Shown here piece by piece: positions 60,225 to 64,000 of a DNA stretch of 64,000 nucleotides. Every line of letters begins with the position of its first letter. Positions within the stretch are counted from its first letter, which is position 1. Below the pieces are notes generated by a model. The model saw only the letters and a list, made by a program, of their open reading frames with translations, was not told the origin of the DNA and made no database searches. The position numbers and the translations under genes are program-made. Source of the DNA: Nocardia coubleae NBRC 108252 (lineage in GTDB: Bacteria; Actinomycetota; Actinomycetes; Mycobacteriales; Mycobacteriaceae); contig NZ_BDBD01000025.1 in the NCBI RefSeq assembly GCF_001612805.1, positions 213,316 through 277,315 of the forward strand. The letters are read 5' to 3'.

Positions 60225-61101
60225 CGAGCGGGCCGATCAGCGCGGTGGGGTCGACGGTTGAGGGCAGGTCGCTGACCTGGGCGTCGCCGACTTCGATCAC
60301 CCGCCATACCCCGTCGACGCGACGAGCGACGTCGGTGGTGATGAAGCGGCAACCGAGGCGGGAGACCGCCGGCGCTATTGCGGTCAGGTCCGGTTCGACG
60401 TGGGCTGCCGGGTTGTCGGGATGTGGGCCGATGAGGATGGGTTCGCCGTCGAGCCACCAGACTCGGGCCTCCGATGCGGGGGTGTCTGCCGTATCGGTGA
60501 AGTCTTCGAATTGCCGCAGCACGAGACCCCCTGCCAAGAACTCGCCCTGTAGTTCGACGAAATTTTCGACCACCCGTCTCAGGTTGGCGGTATCGCGCAG
60601 ATCGGGGATGTAGCAGGCGGTGTCCCACTCGTGTTTTCGGGATTTCACGTAGTCCTTGACGATTCCCGGACCGTCACCGAGTGGCGTGACCAACTGTGCG
60701 AGCGCCGATTCATCGGGGATCTCGCCAGGCCCTGACGGCGACCACACAGTTCGCGGCGTCAATTCCTCGAACGAGGGATACCAGCCAGGCAATTCGTGAG
60801 CTGAGGCGTACTGGTCCGGCGCGACCGCCAGGCTGCAGCCGCGCGATGAAAGCGCTTGGGCCAGCTCGCGATATCGCTGCGACGGAATCATCCAGCACCG
60901 GTACCACAGCTCTCCGCTGTCGCGGGCCACGCGGCTGACGGCTGCGGCGGTGTGCCCGGCCAGCAGCGCATCATGGTCCAGCAGCGCGACGATCGCACCG
61001 ATGGCTCGTGCGATGGCCGCTTGTTCGGCGAAATGGTCGTCGACCTTTCGCGGGCTCAGTGGGTCACAGCAGAACAGCAGAGTGGTGGGCACTCTCGCCA
61101 C
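60214..61101 (-). CDS. ATP-grasp protein, R2K-clade (DUF4343) type
   Basis: A 295-aa protein. The first 100 residues (MARVPTTLLFCCDPLSPRKV, RVARDSGELWYRCWMI) form the pre-ATP-grasp domain. The ATP-grasp core shows GPGIVKDYVKSRKHEWDTAC (ATP-binding lysine region), FLAGGLVLRQFEDF, ARVWWLDGEPILIGPHPDNP and the metal-binding CRFITTDVARR with VWRVIEVGDAQVSDLP near the end. This is the R2K-like clade, whose members may ligate amino acids or modify peptides or RNA; the exact substrate is unknown. It follows the YqcI/YcgG-family gene by 9 bp on the same strand and converges with the ADP-ribosylglycohydrolase gene. A joint pathway of the two minus-strand genes is likely. Confidence 0.8.
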   Translation of the reverse strand: MARVPTTLLFCCDPLSPRKVDDHFAEQAAIARAIGAIVALLDHDALLAGHTAAAVSRVARDSGELWYRCWMIPSQRYRELAQALSSRGCSLAVAPDQYASAHELPGWYPSFEELTPRTVWSPSGPGEIPDESALAQLVTPLGDGPGIVKDYVKSRKHEWDTACYIPDLRDTANLRRVVENFVELQGEFLAGGLVLRQFEDFTDTADTPASEARVWWLDGEPILIGPHPDNPAAHVEPDLTAIAPAVSRLGCRFITTDVARRVDGVWRVIEVGDAQVSDLPSTVDPTALIGPLVKP

Positions 61102-61110
61102 ATTATTCCG

Positions 61111-61809
61111 TCAGATATAGGCGCGCTGGACCTCGGCCGGGCCGGATTCTTCCGCCGCAGGACGGACGCTGAACGGGCACTGCCAGTCGAGGGGCTTGGG
61201 GCGGCCGGAGTAGCGGCGGGCCTCGGAAAGCGTTTCGTACTCCATCAGGTTCGGGTTGATGTCGCCTTGGAGCATGATGTCCTGTTTGCGGATCTTGTCG
61301 GCGAGGCGGTCCCACATGCCGTCGGCTTTGATGCGGGCGAACTGGTCGTGGGAGTTGAAGGCGAGCATCGGGAAGGGTGGGCGGCGGCCGAGGCGGCGGT
61401 GGGTTTCGTGGAGGCCGATCACGAAGAATTTGTGGCCGGCGACGCTGTATTTGAATTCTTCGGACTGGGGGTCGGCGGAACAACCTTCCGCCCAGGCGAA
61501 GCGGTCCGCGTCGGCCTCGTGAAGGAGCTGTAGGTGCTGCCACAGGAGCTCTTCGAAGCGGAGCTCGTCCACGCCGCGAGGCTGCTCGAAGGTGGCGATG
61601 AAGCTTGTGAACTTGCGTGAGCTCCAGTCGGCGGCGCCGACGAACTCCGCCAGATCAGCGGCCATCAGACGAGCTGCTTCTGCGCCGCCGAGCACGTCGT
61701 AGTGGCAATGGGTGATTCCGCCCTGACGCCAGGCGGAGCGACCCGCCAGACAGGCGAATCGGTCGCCGAGCAGGAAATTCGCCAGCTCAGCTCGCGCGTC
61801 CGTCGTCAA
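61111..61809 (-). CDS. YqcI/YcgG family protein (GntA-like haem enzyme family)
   Basis: A 232-aa protein started by TTG 61809 behind AAAGGAACACAGGGG. The sequence CLAGRSAWRQGGITHCHYDV, FTSFIATFEQPRGVDELRFE, LLHEADADRFAWAEGCSADP, FFVIGLHETHRRLGRRPPFP and MLAFNSHDQFARIKADG matches the YqcI/YcgG family almost throughout. One member, GntA, is a haem-dependent enzyme that N-hydroxylates the guanidine group in guanitoxin synthesis. Whether this one acts on a guanidine is unknown; the conserved His and Cys residues of the family (HCHYDV; CPFSVRP at the end) are present. It is the first gene of a two-gene operon with an ATP-grasp enzyme, suggesting a small tailoring pathway (inference). Confidence 0.85.
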   Translation of the reverse strand: MTTDARAELANFLLGDRFACLAGRSAWRQGGITHCHYDVLGGAEAARLMAADLAEFVGAADWSSRKFTSFIATFEQPRGVDELRFEELLWQHLQLLHEADADRFAWAEGCSADPQSEEFKYSVAGHKFFVIGLHETHRRLGRRPPFPMLAFNSHDQFARIKADGMWDRLADKIRKQDIMLQGDINPNLMEYETLSEARRYSGRPKPLDWQCPFSVRPAAEESGPAEVQRAYI

Positions 61810-61988
61810 CCCCTGTGTTCCTTTCCGTGCGTACGCGCGTGATCCTGTCAGGTGACCAGCGCAGTGCGCGAATCGGGGGAATTGTCACCGATGCCGGTTT
61901 CCCCCGCTCGAAGGCCGGATCCGTGAAATGTCCATGTCCGAAATCACACCCGGCCGCTCGGTGCCGTGAAACTCAGTGCGCTGTTCGC

Positions 61989-62432
61989 TCAGGTCAGGTC
62001 GCGGCTCAGCCAGAAAGTCGTGCAGCCTTCACCTGTCACTGTTCCGGTCAGGATTGTGGTGCTGTCCGTGCGGTCGGCTATCAGGTCGACCATCCGGTAG
62101 GAACCCGGTCTGTCGATCCACGACGTTTGGCGGAAGACGAAACGGGTCGGCTCGGTGTGCCACTGCATGGCGAAGCGGCCGTTCGGGACCGTGGGGTTTT
62201 CCGGCAGCGGATAGAATTCGAACTCCGCGCGGTCAGGCGATCGCACGGTCAGGGTGAGGCCGGTGGCGCCCTGCGCGCAGGTGTAGGAACCGGTCCAGGT
62301 CCCCTCGAGCGTCTTTGCATTTGTGGCGTCGGGGTCTGTTGCTGTCGCAGTTCCCTCGATCGAGCGCCCGCATCCCAGCATTGTCGCCACCGCGAATAAC
62401 CCTGCGGCATAGACGAACTCGCGCATTCTCAT
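61989..62432 (-). CDS. Putative lipoprotein
   Basis: A 147-aa protein; ATG 62432 follows GGAGGGGAGT, with ATG 62426 as an alternative. The N-terminus (MRMREFVYAAGLFAVATMLG) leads into LGCGRS, a lipobox with cysteine at about 21, so it should be lipid-anchored at the outer face of the membrane. The mature domain is beta-rich (TLEGTWTGSYTCAQG, LTLTVRSPDRAEFEFYP, RFAMQWHTEPTRFVFRQ, TGTVTGEGCTTFWLSR) with two cysteines that could pair. This is a small lipocalin-like or YceI-like outline without a named family. Isolated, with about 180 bp on its 3' side toward 61809. Confidence 0.75.
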   Translation of the reverse strand: MRMREFVYAAGLFAVATMLGCGRSIEGTATATDPDATNAKTLEGTWTGSYTCAQGATGLTLTVRSPDRAEFEFYPLPENPTVPNGRFAMQWHTEPTRFVFRQTSWIDRPGSYRMVDLIADRTDSTTILTGTVTGEGCTTFWLSRDLT

Positions 62433-62580
62433 ACTCCCCTCCGCTGAGTCGAGATCAGGACCCGGAGATATTATGCAGAACCTCGCCATCCCCCGCTTCC
62501 ACCCGAATGACATTCCGATTGTCGGTGGTCCGGAGTAGCGTGACGGACGTCGGCGTTGCGGTTACCACTGGAGGTCTGCG

Positions 62581-63678
62581 ATGGACGTGTTGCTCGGGAT
62601 AGGGACTCGTAAGGGGCTGTTTCTGGCACGGAGCCGGGACGGGCGCAAGACCTGGGAGGTGTCGCCGCCGCAGTTTCCGGTTGCCGATGTGAAGGCGTTG
62701 GCGATCGACACGCGATCGGAAACTCCGCGAGTGTTGGCGGGGGTGTTGAACAGTCACTTCGGTCCGACGATGGTGGTCAGCGACGATCTCGGACAGACGT
62801 GGAGTGAGCCGGACGATGCGCCGCTGGCGTTTCCGGACAACACAGATGCTGCGCTGCAAGGGGTTTGGCAGATCAAGCCGGCGACCGAGGCGGAGCCGGA
62901 TGTGGTGTATGCGGGAGTCGAGCCGTCGGCGTTGTTCCGTTCCGAGGACGGCGGGCGCAGTTTCGAGTTGGTGCGGGGACTGTGGGACCATCCGCATCGG
63001 ACGCAGTGGCAGCCGGGCGGTGGCGGGCTCGCACTGCATACGATCCTTCCGCATCCTGCGGACACCCGGCGGATGGCTGTCGCGATGTCGACCGGTGGGG
63101 TGTATCAGACCACCGATGGTGGGCAATCGTGGCGACCCACGAACAAAGGGGTCACGGCGGACTTCATGCCTGGTGAGTTGCCGGAATGGGGGCAGTGCGT
63201 GCACAAGGTGGCGCTCGATGCCGCGGATCCCGACACGATGTACCTGCAGAACCACGGTGGGGTGTTCCGTAGTACCGATGCCGGAGAGCGCTGGCAGTCG
63301 ATCGATGGTGGGCTGCCGCCGTCGAATTTCGGATTCCCGATCGTCGCGCATCCTCGGCGGCCCGGCGTGATCTACACGTTCCCACTGGTCGCGGACATGG
63401 ACCGCTTTCGATTTCCGCCAGACGCCAAGTGCGCCGTGTACCGCAGCGAGGACGGCGGGCAGACCTGGTCGGCGCTCAGCGAAGGACTGCCGGAGGTGCC
63501 GTTCTGGGCGGCCGTGATGCGTGATGCCATGTGCGCTGATGATGCCGACCCGACCGGCATCTATTTCGGCACCCGCAACGGCGAGGTGTACTGCAGTGCG
63601 GACGAAGGCGACCACTGGCAGCTGGTGGCCGACAAGCTGCCGGACGTGCTCTGTGTGCGCGCCGCGGTGATCGGATAA
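62581..63678 (+). CDS. BNR-repeat sialidase-like beta-propeller protein
   Basis: A 365-aa protein from the ATG at 62581. It contains repeated Asp-box (S/T-x-D-x-G-x-x-W) motifs: SRDGRKTWE, SDDLGQTWS, SEDGGRSFE, TTDGGQSWR, STDAGERWQ, SEDGGQTWS and SADEGDHWQ. Seven such boxes spaced along the chain indicate a beta-propeller of the VPS10/exo-sialidase-like class. No signal peptide is present, so it is cytoplasmic, and the catalytic residues of true sialidases are not identifiable. The next gene, five bases after its stop, encodes a MoaD/ThiS-like sulfur carrier. This two-gene pairing is familiar from actinobacterial genomes, where its role is unknown. Confidence 0.85.
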   Translation: MDVLLGIGTRKGLFLARSRDGRKTWEVSPPQFPVADVKALAIDTRSETPRVLAGVLNSHFGPTMVVSDDLGQTWSEPDDAPLAFPDNTDAALQGVWQIKPATEAEPDVVYAGVEPSALFRSEDGGRSFELVRGLWDHPHRTQWQPGGGGLALHTILPHPADTRRMAVAMSTGGVYQTTDGGQSWRPTNKGVTADFMPGELPEWGQCVHKVALDAADPDTMYLQNHGGVFRSTDAGERWQSIDGGLPPSNFGFPIVAHPRRPGVIYTFPLVADMDRFRFPPDAKCAVYRSEDGGQTWSALSEGLPEVPFWAAVMRDAMCADDADPTGIYFGTRNGEVYCSADEGDHWQLVADKLPDVLCVRAAVIG

Positions 63679-63683
63679 GGGCC

Positions 63684-63956
63684 GTGGCGCGCGTCTGTCT
63701 GCCGTCGGTGCTTCGCACATACGTCGACGGCGCAAGGGAACTCGATATCGACGGGGCTGATCTGCGCCAGGTGCTCGATGTGCTGCGCGAGCAGTATCCG
63801 GGGCTGGAACGGCGCTTGCGCGATGAACGCGGAGTATTGCGCCGTTATGTGAACTTCTATGTCGACGGTGACGAATGCCGGACTCTCGACGGCCAGGAGA
63901 CTGCGGTGCAGAAAGGGACCGAGGTGATGATTATTCCGGCCGTTGCCGGCGGGTGA
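63684..63956 (+). CDS. MoaD/ThiS-family sulfur carrier protein
   Basis: A 90-aa beta-grasp protein starting with GTG 63684, five bases after the upstream stop. The sequence VLRTYVDGARELDIDGADLR, LEQYPGLERRLRDE-like helices and VTKGTEVMIIPAVAGG-like end fit MoaD/ThiS. The C-terminal Gly-Gly needed for adenylation and thiocarboxylate formation is present as the last two residues. It could serve in sulfur transfer for a cofactor or metabolite. Whether it works for molybdopterin or a separate route cannot be told from the window; the BNR-repeat partner just upstream suggests a dedicated pair. Confidence 0.85.
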   Translation: MARVCLPSVLRTYVDGARELDIDGADLRQVLDVLREQYPGLERRLRDERGVLRRYVNFYVDGDECRTLDGQETAVQKGTEVMIIPAVAGG

Positions 63957-63978
63957 ATTGGTCTAGAAACGACGAAAG

Positions 63979-64000
63979 CCCCCTGACCGTAGTCAGGGGG
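63979..64000. terminator. Hairpin terminator at the window edge
   Basis: CCCCCTGAC (63979-63987), loop CGTA, GTCAGGGGG (63992-64000) is a perfect 9-bp stem 22 bp after the MoaD-like stop. It ends at the window edge, so any T-tract is not visible. Confidence 0.65.

Noticed and set aside
1..64000. CRISPR array, replication origin, prophage
   Set aside because: No regularly spaced direct repeats, DnaA-box cluster, phage structural genes or integrase were found.

Overview
The window is very GC-rich actinobacterial DNA. ESX/type VII secretion-type genes (EspC-like, EspL/YbaB-like), a DUF732-type secreted protein, GTG/TTG starts and ATGA gene overlaps point to a mycolic-acid actinomycete, most likely Nocardia or a close relative. 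No 16S or other species marker is present, so the genus is an inference. No tRNA, rRNA or CRISPR array was seen.

Layout. (1) 1-8.1 kb: the end of a modification/defence locus (a 5'-truncated adenine DNA methyltransferase of the DISARM DrmMI / BREX PglX type with a PH/SHOCT partner), an orphan recombinase-like protein, and a three-gene ABC-3C system (nuclease-like effector, middle component 6, DUF2326 ATPase). (2) 8.2-12.4 kb: a decayed IS3-family element, a second-type arginyl-tRNA synthetase and an unrecognised protein with a nuclease-like segment. (3) 12.5-18.1 kb: two type VII secretion-associated cassettes built from the same four gene families and arranged tail to tail. (4) 18.4-22.1 kb: a Gabija-like pair, an OLD-type ATPase-TOPRIM nuclease followed by a UvrD-like helicase with an unusual RelE/ParE-like N-terminus. 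(5) 22.3-26.9 kb: a secreted DUF732-like protein, a three-gene operon ending in a PIF1 helicase fused to an exonuclease-like domain and a BRCT domain, and an unknown minus-strand gene.

(6) 27.2-54.7 kb is the centrepiece: 27.5 kb made almost entirely of very large helicases and their partners. A plus-strand operon encodes a 2109-aa DUF1998 helicase, a RelE-like/UvrD fusion, a HIRAN-domain protein and a second RelE-like/UvrD fusion, with 1-nt stop/start overlaps at two junctions. It ends at an 11-bp hairpin facing a minus-strand operon (1644-aa DUF1998 helicase plus an unrecognised 1130-aa protein). Then come an XPB/DEAD-like helicase and a 1722-aa Upf1/Dna2-like helicase with a Vsr-type nuclease domain. 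The two DUF1998 helicases carry the same short nuclease-like module at their C-termini. I recognise the individual families, and parts recall Druantia DruE and helicase-Vsr systems, but I do not recognise the combination. It is the best candidate here for an undescribed defence or DNA-processing system.

(7) 54.9-64 kb looks like more ordinary chromosome: two hypothetical genes, a dedicated TrpF (unusual because most actinobacteria use PriA), an EamA transporter, a terpenoid-cyclase-fold membrane protein, an ADP-ribosylglycohydrolase, an R2K-type ATP-grasp enzyme with a YqcI/YcgG-family haem-enzyme homologue, a lipoprotein, a BNR-repeat protein with a MoaD/ThiS-like sulfur carrier, and a terminator-like hairpin at the right edge.
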